Part shown: piece after piece, positions 6,208 through 12,776 of the stretch
Layout of the letters: each line of letters starts with the position of its first letter
How positions within the stretch are numbered: position 1 is the stretch's first letter
Source of the DNA: an uncultured Lachnospiraceae bacterium
GTDB taxonomy: Bacteria; Bacillota; Clostridia; Lachnospirales; Lachnospiraceae
Assembly (NCBI GenBank): GCA_910584205.1
Contig: CAJUAA010000055.1
Location: 1 to 15,828 of the forward strand
Length of the DNA stretch: 15,828 nucleotides
Reading direction: 5' to 3'
The notes under the pieces: model-generated
Told to the model about the DNA's origin: nothing
Seen by the model: the letters and a program-made list of their open reading frames with translations, nothing else
The model's database searches: none
Translations under genes and position numbers: made by a program

Positions 6208-7586
6208 CAGAAATCGTGATTGGAAGGACAGAAAGTATCTGTCCGGAATGCCTGGAAGTGATTCCGGCAGAAAAGACAGTCAGGGAACAGGGAATTTATC
6301 TGAGAAAAACCTGTCCGGAGCACGGAGCGTTTGAAGCGCTGATCTGGGAAGGAAGCCCGGAGAGCTATGAGGACTGGGGAAAGGATATCCAGCCCGCGGA
6401 CCATATTCCGGGGGCGCGGGGGACGGAAAAGGGCTGTCCCTATGACTGCGGGCTCTGCGAAGAGCATGAGAGAAGGGGATGCTGCGTGCTTCTGGAGGTG
6501 ACCGGCCGCTGCAACCTTCGGTGCCCGGTCTGCTTTGCCGGCGCCGGGGAGGACGGGAGCCGGGATGTGCCGATGGAAGAGCTGGAGCGGCAGATGGAAT
6601 ATCTGATGGCGCACGGAGGGCCGTTCAATCTGCAGATCTCCGGCGGGGAACCGACCGTTCGGGACGACCTGGCAGAGATCATCCATATGGGAAAGAAGAA
6701 AGGTTTCACCTTTTTTCAGCTGAATACCAACGGCCTTCGCCTGGCGGAAGAACCGGGCTATGCGGAACATCTGAAGGAAGCCGGCCTGTCCTGCGTCTTC
6801 CTGCAGTTTGACGGGGTGGAGGATTCGGTGTATCAGGTCCTGCGGGGCAGAGCGCTCTTTCAGAAAAAGCAGGAAGCCATCGACGCCTGTGAACGCGCCG
6901 GACTGGGCGTGATTCTGGTGCCGGTGGTGACGCCGGGCGTCAATGAGGACCAGGTGGGGAAGATCCTGTCCTATGCGGTCAGCCGGATGCCGGTGGTTCG
7001 GGGCGTGCATTTTCAGCCCATCAGTTATTTCGGAAGGTGCCTGGAGGCGCAGGGAAGCTACCGGATCACGATCCCGAAGCTGCTCTCCCTGATCGAGCAG
7101 CAGACAGGCGGGCAGATGCGCGCCGCGCATTTTACCGGGGGAAATGCGACGAACCCCTACTGTACGTTTCAGGCGAACTACCTCCGGCAGGAGGACGGGA
7201 GCATGCAGCCCATGCTTCACGGCACCGCCCGGGCGTACGCCACCTCCGAGCAGGCGCGGGAATTCGTGGCAAGACAGTGGACCGGGCCGGAAGAGGCGGA
7301 AGAGCCGTGCTGCTGCGGCGCGGAGCCGGAAGGCTCTTCCGGCGGATGCTGCTGCGGCGAAGACACGGCGCAGATGCAGCTGGATACGTCGTCTCTGGAT
7401 GCATTTCTCCGAAAGCTGCATAACAACACCTTCGCTGTCTCCGGCATGCTGTTTCAGGATGCCTGCAATCTGGATCTGGAGCGGCTGCGCCGCTGCTACA
7501 TTCTGGAGACGGACAGCCGTTACGGGATGGTTCCCTTCTGCGCCTACAATCTGACCGGACAGAAAGGAAAGACGTTATATCGATGA
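6177..7586 (+). CDS. trsS: Tes-like radical SAM protein (TrsS-like, cysteine form)
   Basis: A 469-residue radical SAM enzyme. The [4Fe-4S]/SAM motif is CNLRCPVC at 112-119 and GGEPT lies at 156-160. Ahead of it are CPEC (22-25), CPEHG (46-50) and CPYDCGLC (87-94). This N-terminal architecture, and the CAYNLTGQKG tail, are seen in tetraether-lipid-synthase (Tes/MJ0619-like) proteins. Tes joins unactivated lipid carbons; the substrate here is unknown. Residues 377-394 carry two CCCG motifs (PCCCG and GGCCCG) in a Gly/Ser-rich loop. Relatives are, as I recall, named radical SAM (seleno)protein TrsS because some carry selenocysteine; here every site reads Cys and no in-frame TGA occurs. I chose ATG 6177, preceded by AGGAG and GGAAAG, over GTG 6147, which lies deeper in the upstream gene. 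Confidence 0.83.
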   Translation: MAGTDGTGNVTEIVIGRTESICPECLEVIPAEKTVREQGIYLRKTCPEHGAFEALIWEGSPESYEDWGKDIQPADHIPGARGTEKGCPYDCGLCEEHERRGCCVLLEVTGRCNLRCPVCFAGAGEDGSRDVPMEELERQMEYLMAHGGPFNLQISGGEPTVRDDLAEIIHMGKKKGFTFFQLNTNGLRLAEEPGYAEHLKEAGLSCVFLQFDGVEDSVYQVLRGRALFQKKQEAIDACERAGLGVILVPVVTPGVNEDQVGKILSYAVSRMPVVRGVHFQPISYFGRCLEAQGSYRITIPKLLSLIEQQTGGQMRAAHFTGGNATNPYCTFQANYLRQEDGSMQPMLHGTARAYATSEQAREFVARQWTGPEEAEEPCCCGAEPEGSSGGCCCGEDTAQMQLDTSSLDAFLRKLHNNTFAVSGMLFQDACNLDLERLRRCYILETDSRYGMVPFCAYNLTGQKGKTLYR

Positions 7587-8773
7587 AGACGGCAGCGCTG
7601 GATCTCTGGGTGAGGGAACAGGAGGGACTGGACCTTCTGACAGAGGATAAGATGGAGCAGATACAACTGAGAAAACTGAACGCCCTGCTTGCAAGAGAGC
7701 GGGAGCGGGGCGGATTTTACCGGGAGTTTCCCGATCATCTGTCGGATCTGTCCGGGTTGTCCGGGCTTCCTTTTACGACGGAAGCAGACCTGCTGGAGCA
7801 AGGGCATCGGATGGTTCTGTTAAGCCAGGCGAAGATCGACCGGATCCGTACGGAGGAAACCTCCGGGACCACCGGGCAGGCGAAGCGGGTCTATTATTCC
7901 GCCGCGGACAATGAGCGGACGATTTCATTTTTTGCCGCGGGCCTGTCGGAGCTGGTGGATTCAGGAGAACGGACGATGATCTGCATGCCCTTTACCGGGC
8001 CGGGAGGCCTGGGAGAACTGATCGCCGAAGCCATTCGGCGTCTGGGTGCGGTTCCGCTGCCGGTGGGGATCGGGAAGGCCTATGGGGAACTGCTCCGCGT
8101 TCTGGACGAAGAGAAGCCGGAGACTTTCGTGGGGATGCCGGTGCCGCTTCTGTCTCTGCTCCGGCTGCGGGGAGGGGACTGCAGCCTGAGGCGGGCGCTG
8201 GTCAGCGCGGACGCCTGCCCGGAGACGGTGACGGCGGAGATCGAGGCCAGGCTTGGCAGCCGGTTGTATCCCCATTATGGTTCCAGAGAGACGGGACTGG
8301 GAGGGGCCGTCACCTGTCCGGCCTTTTCCGGTATGCATCTGCGGGAAAACGATATCATTGCCGAGATCGTCGATGAAAGCGGACGCCCGGTGCCGAAGGG
8401 ACAGTGGGGAGAGCTGGTCATCACCACGATTCAGGCGGACGCCATGCCGCTGATCCGATATCGGACCGGAGATTATACCAGGCTGATGCCGGGGCCCTGC
8501 CCCTGCGGCAGTCCGCTGGCAAGGCTCGACCGTGTGGTCCGTATGGGGCGGAAGACGCGGATGGAGCAGCTGGACGACCAGGTGTTCCGTATTCCGGAGC
8601 TGGTGGATTTCCGGGCCGGGCTGAAGGAAGGGATGCTGGAGCTGGAAGGATATACGACGGGTCCGTGTCCGGATCTGCCGTCAGAGCTTCTGGGGTATCC
8701 GGTCCGCTGGAACCTGCTGCCGTTTTCGGAAGAAAAGATGCCGTGCTATGCGGCGAAACGAAAGATTGTGTAA
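7583..8773 (+). CDS. PaaK-like AMP-dependent ligase (DVU_1553-like)
   Basis: A 396-residue adenylate-forming enzyme. The phosphate loop is TSGTTGQAKRVYYS at 93-106, the adenine-binding motif HYGSRETG lies at 231-238, YRTGD at 293-297, and CPCGS followed by the hinge-like RLDRVVRMGRK at 306-324. These are the marks of the phenylacetate-CoA ligase branch, which activates a carboxylate with ATP and transfers it to CoA or another acceptor. The C-terminal domain is short compared with PaaK, so the second half-reaction may differ. ATG 7583 overlaps the radical SAM stop by four bases. An acyl ligase is unexpected in a hydroxylase maturation operon. It implies that a carboxylic acid, peptide or pterin side chain is activated, but the acid is unknown. 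Confidence 0.8.
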   Translation: MKTAALDLWVREQEGLDLLTEDKMEQIQLRKLNALLARERERGGFYREFPDHLSDLSGLSGLPFTTEADLLEQGHRMVLLSQAKIDRIRTEETSGTTGQAKRVYYSAADNERTISFFAAGLSELVDSGERTMICMPFTGPGGLGELIAEAIRRLGAVPLPVGIGKAYGELLRVLDEEKPETFVGMPVPLLSLLRLRGGDCSLRRALVSADACPETVTAEIEARLGSRLYPHYGSRETGLGGAVTCPAFSGMHLRENDIIAEIVDESGRPVPKGQWGELVITTIQADAMPLIRYRTGDYTRLMPGPCPCGSPLARLDRVVRMGRKTRMEQLDDQVFRIPELVDFRAGLKEGMLELEGYTTGPCPDLPSELLGYPVRWNLLPFSEEKMPCYAAKRKIV

Positions 8774-8810
8774 GCATGTCTTTGTCTCACTGGAGAAAGG
8801 GGATTTCTAA

Positions 8811-9152
8811 ATGAATGAATTTTACTGCAATACGAGAGTACGGGTAAAAGGAAAAAATTCCAGGGAAAATGATTATTTCGGACGCGGTGTGGCGGACCTT
8901 CTCCATGGAGTGGAAACCTGCCATTCCCTGAATCTGTCTGCAAAGCATATGGGGATGGCTTACAGCAAGGCATGGAAGATCGTAAAGCTTGCCGAAGAGA
9001 CTCTGGGGATTCAGCTTCTGTATCGTATGGGGAAGAATGGTTCCAGACTGACGGAAGAGGGCGCACGCCTGCTGGAAGTCTATGAAGAGGCGGAACGGGA
9101 GGCTTCCAGAGTCGTGTACGAGATTTTTGAGAAATACTATCAGGGACAGTAG
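8811..9152 (+). CDS. ModE-type winged-helix DNA-binding protein lacking the molybdate-binding domain
   Basis: A 113-residue protein that is essentially one LysR/ModE N-terminal winged helix-turn-helix. The recognition region SLNLSAKHMGMAYSKAWKIV spans about 39-58, followed by the wing and dimer helix ending with EEGARLLEVYEEAE. ModE represses or activates molybdate genes in response to bound molybdate/tungstate through C-terminal TOBE/MOP domains; these are absent here and no downstream gene supplies them. AGAAAGGGG lies about eight bases before the ATG. It sits 37 bp after the ligase and is probably the last gene of the same transcript. It likely regulates this operon and/or nearby metal genes; its effector is not evident. 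Confidence 0.75.
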   Translation: MNEFYCNTRVRVKGKNSRENDYFGRGVADLLHGVETCHSLNLSAKHMGMAYSKAWKIVKLAEETLGIQLLYRMGKNGSRLTEEGARLLEVYEEAEREASRVVYEIFEKYYQGQ

Positions 9153-9178
9153 CGGAGGGTGGCAGGGGTCACCCTCCG
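9153..9178. terminator. Hairpin between convergent genes
   Basis: A perfect 9-bp stem (CGGAGGGTG at 9153-9161, CACCCTCCG at 9170-9178) with an 8-nt loop lies immediately after the ModE-type gene and covers the moaA stop codon. Neither side has a good T-tract, so it is a terminator-like structure rather than a textbook intrinsic terminator. It could separate the two converging transcripts in both directions. Confidence 0.45.
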
Positions 9179-10143
9179 ATCTGAGACATTCTGCGTTCTT
9201 CTGCCGGCCCCTCCAGAGCAGAGAGGTGGAACTGATGTTCGGACGGCTTGCGGAAAATCGCCTGTTCCATGGCGGCGCGGATGGAGCTGTCCGGATCGCC
9301 GGCACGGAGCATGGATCTCAGATCAATGCCGTTCTGGTAATACAGACAGAGCTTCAGGATTCCGTCGGAGGTTAAACGTACCCGGTTGCACGAATCGCAG
9401 AACTTCCCGTGGATCGCGTCAATAAAGCCGATGCAGCCTTTGAAGCCGGGCAGATAGATGTAGGTGGCGGGGCCGTTGCCCCGGTGTTCATGGACCTGGA
9501 CGTGGTCCGGATAAGTTTCCGAAAGGATGTTCAGAAGTTCCTGACGGCTGCAGCCCTTGAACTGCTGGCCGAATCCGATCGGCATAATCTCTATAAAGCG
9601 CACGTCTACCTGATAGGTCCTGGCCAGACAGACAAGCTGCAGGAATTCATCTTTGTTCACATCCTGCAGAAGGACGGAATTTACTTTTGTCCGGATTCCG
9701 GACGCCTGACAGGCAATGATGGCATCCATAACTTTGGAGAATTCCGGACGACCGGTAATCTGCTCGAAGGTTTGTTCGTTTAACGTGTCCAGGCTGATGT
9801 TGATGCCGTCCAGACCGATGCGTTTCAATTCAGGGAGATATTCGGACAGAAGAGTTCCGTTGGTGGTAAGCGTTACCTGTTCAGTTGCAGGAAGCTCTTT
9901 CAGATCTTTTAAAAATTTCAGGCAGTTTTTGCGCACGAGCGGTTCTCCGCCGGTTACTTTGAATTTGTGGATGCCCAGTTCTCCTGCAAGACGGCAGAGA
10001 TGCAGGATCTCTTCAAACCGCAGGATCTTTTCGTGAGGGATGGAAGGAAGCTCCTCCGGCATGCAGTATTTACATCGCAGGTTGCATCGGTCTGTGATGG
10101 AAATGCGCATGTAATCAATCGTTCTCCCATGTGAATCTTTCAT
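9169..10143 (-). CDS. moaA: GTP 3',8-cyclase MoaA
   Basis: A 324-residue radical SAM enzyme for the first step of molybdenum/tungsten cofactor synthesis. It converts GTP to 3',8-cyclo-GTP, which MoaC then turns into cyclic pyranopterin. The SAM-binding cluster is C20-C24-C27 (CNLRCKYC), GGEP is at 65-68, and the substrate-side cluster is C249-C252-C266 (CDSC then 13 residues then C). The C-terminus ends in the conserved Gly-Gly tail (MSQIGG). The length is normal for the family. The ATG has AAGGAG eight to nine bases upstream. The gene stands alone and diverges from tupA; moaC, mogA and moeA are not in the window. Confidence 0.97.
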   Translation of the reverse strand: MKDSHGRTIDYMRISITDRCNLRCKYCMPEELPSIPHEKILRFEEILHLCRLAGELGIHKFKVTGGEPLVRKNCLKFLKDLKELPATEQVTLTTNGTLLSEYLPELKRIGLDGINISLDTLNEQTFEQITGRPEFSKVMDAIIACQASGIRTKVNSVLLQDVNKDEFLQLVCLARTYQVDVRFIEIMPIGFGQQFKGCSRQELLNILSETYPDHVQVHEHRGNGPATYIYLPGFKGCIGFIDAIHGKFCDSCNRVRLTSDGILKLCLYYQNGIDLRSMLRAGDPDSSIRAAMEQAIFRKPSEHQFHLSALEGPAEERRMSQIGG

Positions 10144-10189
10144 GTTGGATGCTCTCCTTTTTTACATTTGCATTGCCTGTTAAAAATTA

Positions 10190-10208
10190 AACATGTTAAT
10201 ATTATAAC
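10190..10208. promoter_or_regulatory. Palindromic cluster overlapping the moaA -10 box, candidate operator
   Basis: AACATGTT (10190-10197) is a perfect 8-bp palindrome. GTTA...TAAC half-sites at 10195-10198 and 10205-10208 flank the core of the predicted moaA -10 box. GTTAT/ATAAC half-sites are reminiscent of ModE-type operators, and a ModE-type protein is encoded 1 kb away. AT-rich intergenic DNA often contains such patterns by chance, so this is only a candidate. Confidence 0.3.
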
Positions 10209-10209
10209 A
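10201..10209 (-). promoter_or_regulatory. Predicted moaA promoter (extended -10)
   Basis: On the minus strand TGT-TATAAT occurs at 10209-10201, an extended -10 of the TGn-TATAAT form that can compensate for a poor -35. No good TTGACA-like box is present at the proper spacing. It lies about 58 bp upstream of the moaA start codon. Confidence 0.5.
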
Positions 10210-10258
10210 AAAAAAGACAAAAAAGTACACAGTTTTTGTTTAAAAAAGCAAAAGAATA

Positions 10259-10267
10259 TGGTATAAT
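10259..10267 (+). promoter_or_regulatory. Predicted tupA promoter (extended -10)
   Basis: TGG-TATAAT at 10259-10267 is an extended -10 motif. The sequence upstream is T/A-rich, with TTGTTT at 10236-10241 but a 20-bp spacer, so the -35 is weak. The implied start site is near 10274, giving a leader of about 36 nt before the tupA ATG. Confidence 0.6.
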
Positions 10268-10273
10268 AAGAAA

Positions 10274-10284
10274 TGGATTGAACA
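10274..10284. promoter_or_regulatory. Copy 1 of an 11-bp element shared by the tupA and aor leaders
   Basis: TGGATTGAACA occurs here at about +1 to +11 of the predicted tupA transcript. The identical 11 bases recur at 15563-15573, just downstream of the predicted aor start site, on the same DNA strand and therefore in opposite gene orientation. A shared operator is suggested by position and exact identity. Confidence 0.35.
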
Positions 10285-10309
10285 GGGAACACAAAAAGGA
10301 GAATGATTT

Positions 10310-11263
10310 ATGAAAAAGCAAAGACAGTTATTAGCGACACTTCTGGCAGGTGCCATGCTGGCGTCAGTTGTAACCGGCTGCGGAAGCAAAGAGGAGCCTG
10401 CGCCTGCGGAGACTCCTGCAGAGGCACCTGAGGAGACACCGGCCGAGGCGCCGGAAGAGGCGGAAGCGCCGGAGGAGACGCCCGATGAAGCGGCAGCGCC
10501 TGTGGAGAAAAAGGGCGTGCTGATGATGGCCACGACCACCAGTACCGCGGATACCGGCCTTCTGGACTATCTGGCTCCGATCTTCCTGGAAGAGACCGGA
10601 TGGGAGCTTCAGTGGAGCGCGGTAGGCACCGGAGAAGCGCTGAAAATGGGTGAGAACGGCGACGTGGATATTGTGCTGGTCCATGCGAAAGCCAGCGAGG
10701 AAGAATTCGTTGCCAGTGGATTCGGCGTGGAGCGTTTCCAGGTGATGTATAATGATTTTGTTGTGATCGGACCGACAGAGCCGGTTGCTCCGACGGAGGA
10801 CATCGAGTCTCTGTTCAAGACGATTCAGGAGGATCAGCTGACGTTCGTATCCCGCGGGGATGATTCCGGTACCGACAAGAAGGAAAAGGGAATCTGGAAG
10901 AAGCTGGAGCTGGATCCGTCGGAGAATCCCAACTATCTGGAGTCCGGACAGGGCATGGGCGCCACAATCACCATGGCGGATGAAAAGGACGCATACTGCC
11001 TGACAGACCGGGGTACCTGGCTGAAGATGAAGAACGACGCGGATGTGGAGATCCAGCTGGATATTATCTGTGAAGGCGCATCGGATCTTCTGAACCAGTA
11101 TGGCATCATCGCGGTCAGTCCTGAGAAATATCCGGATGTCAACAACGAGGCTGCCAACACCATGATCGAGTGGATCTGCTCGGAAGAGGTTCAGGAGCTG
11201 ATCGGAAACTACGGCGTGGACCAGTACGGCGAGGCATTATTTACTCCGAATGCCAACGAATAA
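10310..11263 (+). CDS. tupA: Tungstate ABC transporter substrate-binding lipoprotein TupA
   Basis: A 317-residue extracytoplasmic binding protein. Residues 1-23 are a lipoprotein signal peptide with lipobox VVTGC, so C24 is the lipidated residue. Residues 28-62 are a Pro/Glu/Ala-rich spacer tethering the domain to the membrane. The mature domain opens with TTTSTADTGLLD (75-86), the oxyanion-binding signature of TupA, followed by AVGTGEAL and later SRGDDSGTDKKEKGIW. TupA binds tungstate with very high selectivity over molybdate. AAAAAGGAG lies about eight bases before the ATG. It is the first gene of tupABC and would supply tungsten to the AOR encoded downstream on the other strand. Confidence 0.95.
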   Translation: MKKQRQLLATLLAGAMLASVVTGCGSKEEPAPAETPAEAPEETPAEAPEEAEAPEETPDEAAAPVEKKGVLMMATTTSTADTGLLDYLAPIFLEETGWELQWSAVGTGEALKMGENGDVDIVLVHAKASEEEFVASGFGVERFQVMYNDFVVIGPTEPVAPTEDIESLFKTIQEDQLTFVSRGDDSGTDKKEKGIWKKLELDPSENPNYLESGQGMGATITMADEKDAYCLTDRGTWLKMKNDADVEIQLDIICEGASDLLNQYGIIAVSPEKYPDVNNEAANTMIEWICSEEVQELIGNYGVDQYGEALFTPNANE

Positions 11264-11281
11264 AGCGAAGAAAGAGAAGAC

Positions 11282-11310
11282 AGGGGTTGCCGCTGCAGCC
11301 CCTCTTTTTT
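11282..11310 (+). terminator. Intrinsic terminator/attenuator between tupA and tupB
   Basis: AGGGGTTGC (11282-11290) pairs with GCAGCCCCT (11295-11303), nine pairs including one G-U, around the 4-nt loop CGCT. A run of six T follows at 11305-11310. This is a textbook intrinsic terminator inside the 66-bp tupA-tupB gap. It should let the binding protein be made in excess over the membrane components. Confidence 0.85.
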
Positions 11311-11329
11311 CTTCCTTAAAGGGGGCAGT

Positions 11330-12022
11330 ATGCAGTTTTTAAAAGAGATTCTGGACACGTTTTTCTCGGATGTAGGCGTCTTTGACGCGATTTTTGTCAC
11401 TTTTCAGCTGGCGTTTTGCGCGACGTTCATTTCTTCCGTACTGGGCATTTTTCTGGGACTGCTGCTGGAACGCGCCCGGTTTGTCGGGAAACGGGTGGTG
11501 ATCCGCATCAACCGGACGCTCATGGGCGTTCCTCCGGTGGTGATCGGCCTGGTCGTCTATATGATTCTGATGCGGAGAGGGCCCCTGGGCCGTCTGAACC
11601 TGCTGTTCACAGTTCCGGGTATGATTTTCGCGCAGGTGCTGATTATCACGCCGATCATCTGCGGGATGACCTATACAAGCCTGGTTTCCAAGGCGCCGGC
11701 GATCCGTACCTTTGCCAGGACCATGGGGGCGAGCCCGGTACAGACCCAGTGCCTGGTGGTCCGGGAACTGAAAAGGGAACTGTATTTTGCGGTAGTTACC
11801 GGCTTTGGCCGTTCCATCAGCGAAGTGGGGGCGGTGATGCTGGTGGGAGGCAATATCAAAGGGCATACCCGGACCATGACAACGACCATTTCCCTGCTGA
11901 AGAGCCAGGGCATCTTTACGGAAGGGCTGACGCTGGGGATCCTTCTGCTGATTATGGCGTTTATTATCCAGAGCCTTGCTGATTTTTTTCAAAGGGGAGA
12001 GAAGACCGATGAGAATTACTGA
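11330..12022 (+). CDS. tupB: Tungstate ABC transporter permease TupB
   Basis: A 230-residue integral membrane protein with about five hydrophobic segments, near residues 17-45, 62-83, 92-118, 150-175 and 200-220. The cytoplasmic coupling (EAA) loop is at about 124-150, including RTFARTMGASPVQTQ. Length and pattern match TupB/WtpB-type oxyanion permeases, which work as a dimer with the ATPase. GGGGG sits four bases before the ATG. The 3' end overlaps tupC by 14 nt, so the two are translationally coupled. Its expression depends on read-through of the terminator behind tupA. Confidence 0.93.
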   Translation: MQFLKEILDTFFSDVGVFDAIFVTFQLAFCATFISSVLGIFLGLLLERARFVGKRVVIRINRTLMGVPPVVIGLVVYMILMRRGPLGRLNLLFTVPGMIFAQVLIITPIICGMTYTSLVSKAPAIRTFARTMGASPVQTQCLVVRELKRELYFAVVTGFGRSISEVGAVMLVGGNIKGHTRTMTTTISLLKSQGIFTEGLTLGILLLIMAFIIQSLADFFQRGEKTDENY

Positions 12023-12704
12023 TTTGGAGAAAAAGCAGGGGGATTTTCAGATGAGGATTGACTCGCTGGCGCTCAAAAGCGGGAAGATTCACGGAATTAT
12101 CGGCGGAAACGGATGCGGGAAGACGACGTTATGTAAACTGATTATGGGGATTCTGGAGCCGGACAGGGGAACGCTGGATTACGAGGGACTGGAGATTCAG
12201 AACATTACCATGACGGCTCAGCGGCCGTATTTTATTCAGGGCAGTGTCTATGAAAATATCTGTTATCCTCTGAAAATCCGCCGGATTCGTCCGGATGAGC
12301 AGAAGATCGACCAGTGGCTTTCGCGATGCGGGCTTACGGAAAAAAAGCATCAGTATGCCAGAAGCCTGTCCAGCGGAGAACAGCAGAAGGTATCCATGAT
12401 CCGGGCCCTGATCTTTGACCCGGAACTGGTGATGATCGACGAGACGCTGTCCAATCTGGACCCGGAGAATCTGGAGCTGTTCGAGAACGTGATTTTTGAC
12501 ATCCAGAAAAAACGGAAGATCACCTGGCTTCTGATCAGCCACCGACTTGCACATATTTATAAAATGTGCGATGAACTGCATTTCATGCACGGGGGGACTG
12601 TTCTGGCAAGCGGCGGCAAACAGGAGATCCTGTTTGAAACCGGAGACGAAAGAATCCGCCGGTTTGTGGCCAACGAAGTCATAAGGATGGACGGTTCTGT
12701 ATAA
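12009..12704 (+). CDS. tupC: Tungstate ABC transporter ATP-binding protein TupC
   Basis: A 231-residue ABC ATPase. Walker A is GGNGCGKTT (32-40), the Q-loop glutamine is Q71, the signature is LSSGEQQK (120-127), Walker B is LVMIDE (140-145), and the switch histidine is H178. It powers import through TupB. ATG 12009 has GGGGAG nine bases upstream and is preferred over the alternative at 11976, which would extend 47 nt into tupB. It lacks the C-terminal TOBE/MOP regulatory domain found in ModC-type ATPases. Confidence 0.93.
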   Translation: MRITDLEKKQGDFQMRIDSLALKSGKIHGIIGGNGCGKTTLCKLIMGILEPDRGTLDYEGLEIQNITMTAQRPYFIQGSVYENICYPLKIRRIRPDEQKIDQWLSRCGLTEKKHQYARSLSSGEQQKVSMIRALIFDPELVMIDETLSNLDPENLELFENVIFDIQKKRKITWLLISHRLAHIYKMCDELHFMHGGTVLASGGKQEILFETGDERIRRFVANEVIRMDGSV

Positions 12705-12747
12705 AAACGTTTCCCTGCGTCTGCGGATCGTGGCAGACGCAGGGAAA
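12704..12747 (-). terminator. Terminator of the aor-moaD-moeB operon, possibly bidirectional
   Basis: A perfect 14-bp stem is formed by 12710-12723 and 12734-12747, with a 10-nt loop. In the minus direction it is followed by CGTTTTTAT, a short T-tract, which fits termination after moeB. On the plus strand it lies just behind the tupC stop but has no T-tract, so termination in that direction would be weaker. Confidence 0.75.
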
Positions 12748-12753
12748 ACGAGT

Positions 12754-12776
12754 ATATAAAAAGGGTGTTTTTATAT
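12754..12776. repeat. AT-rich inverted repeat at the moeB 3' end
   Basis: ATATAAAAA (12754-12762) and TTTTTATAT (12768-12776) form a perfect 9-bp inverted repeat with a 5-nt loop. The right arm touches the moeB stop codon. It is a weak, AT-only stem beside the main terminator and may be an accessory hairpin. Confidence 0.5.

Noticed and set aside
7307..7362. Possible selenocysteine/SECIS site in the CCCG loop of the radical SAM gene
   Set aside because: All positions are Cys codons, there is no in-frame TGA, and I saw no convincing SECIS hairpin.
6132..7421. Antisense open frame (429 codons) opposite the radical SAM gene
   Set aside because: The plus-strand gene has clear motifs and operon overlaps; the antisense product has no recognisable domain.
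10394..10502. Repetitive GAG/GCG/CCG-rich DNA in tupA as a tandem repeat or recombination site
   Set aside because: It encodes the Pro/Glu/Ala spacer usual behind a lipidated cysteine; the repeats are imperfect and explained by the linker.
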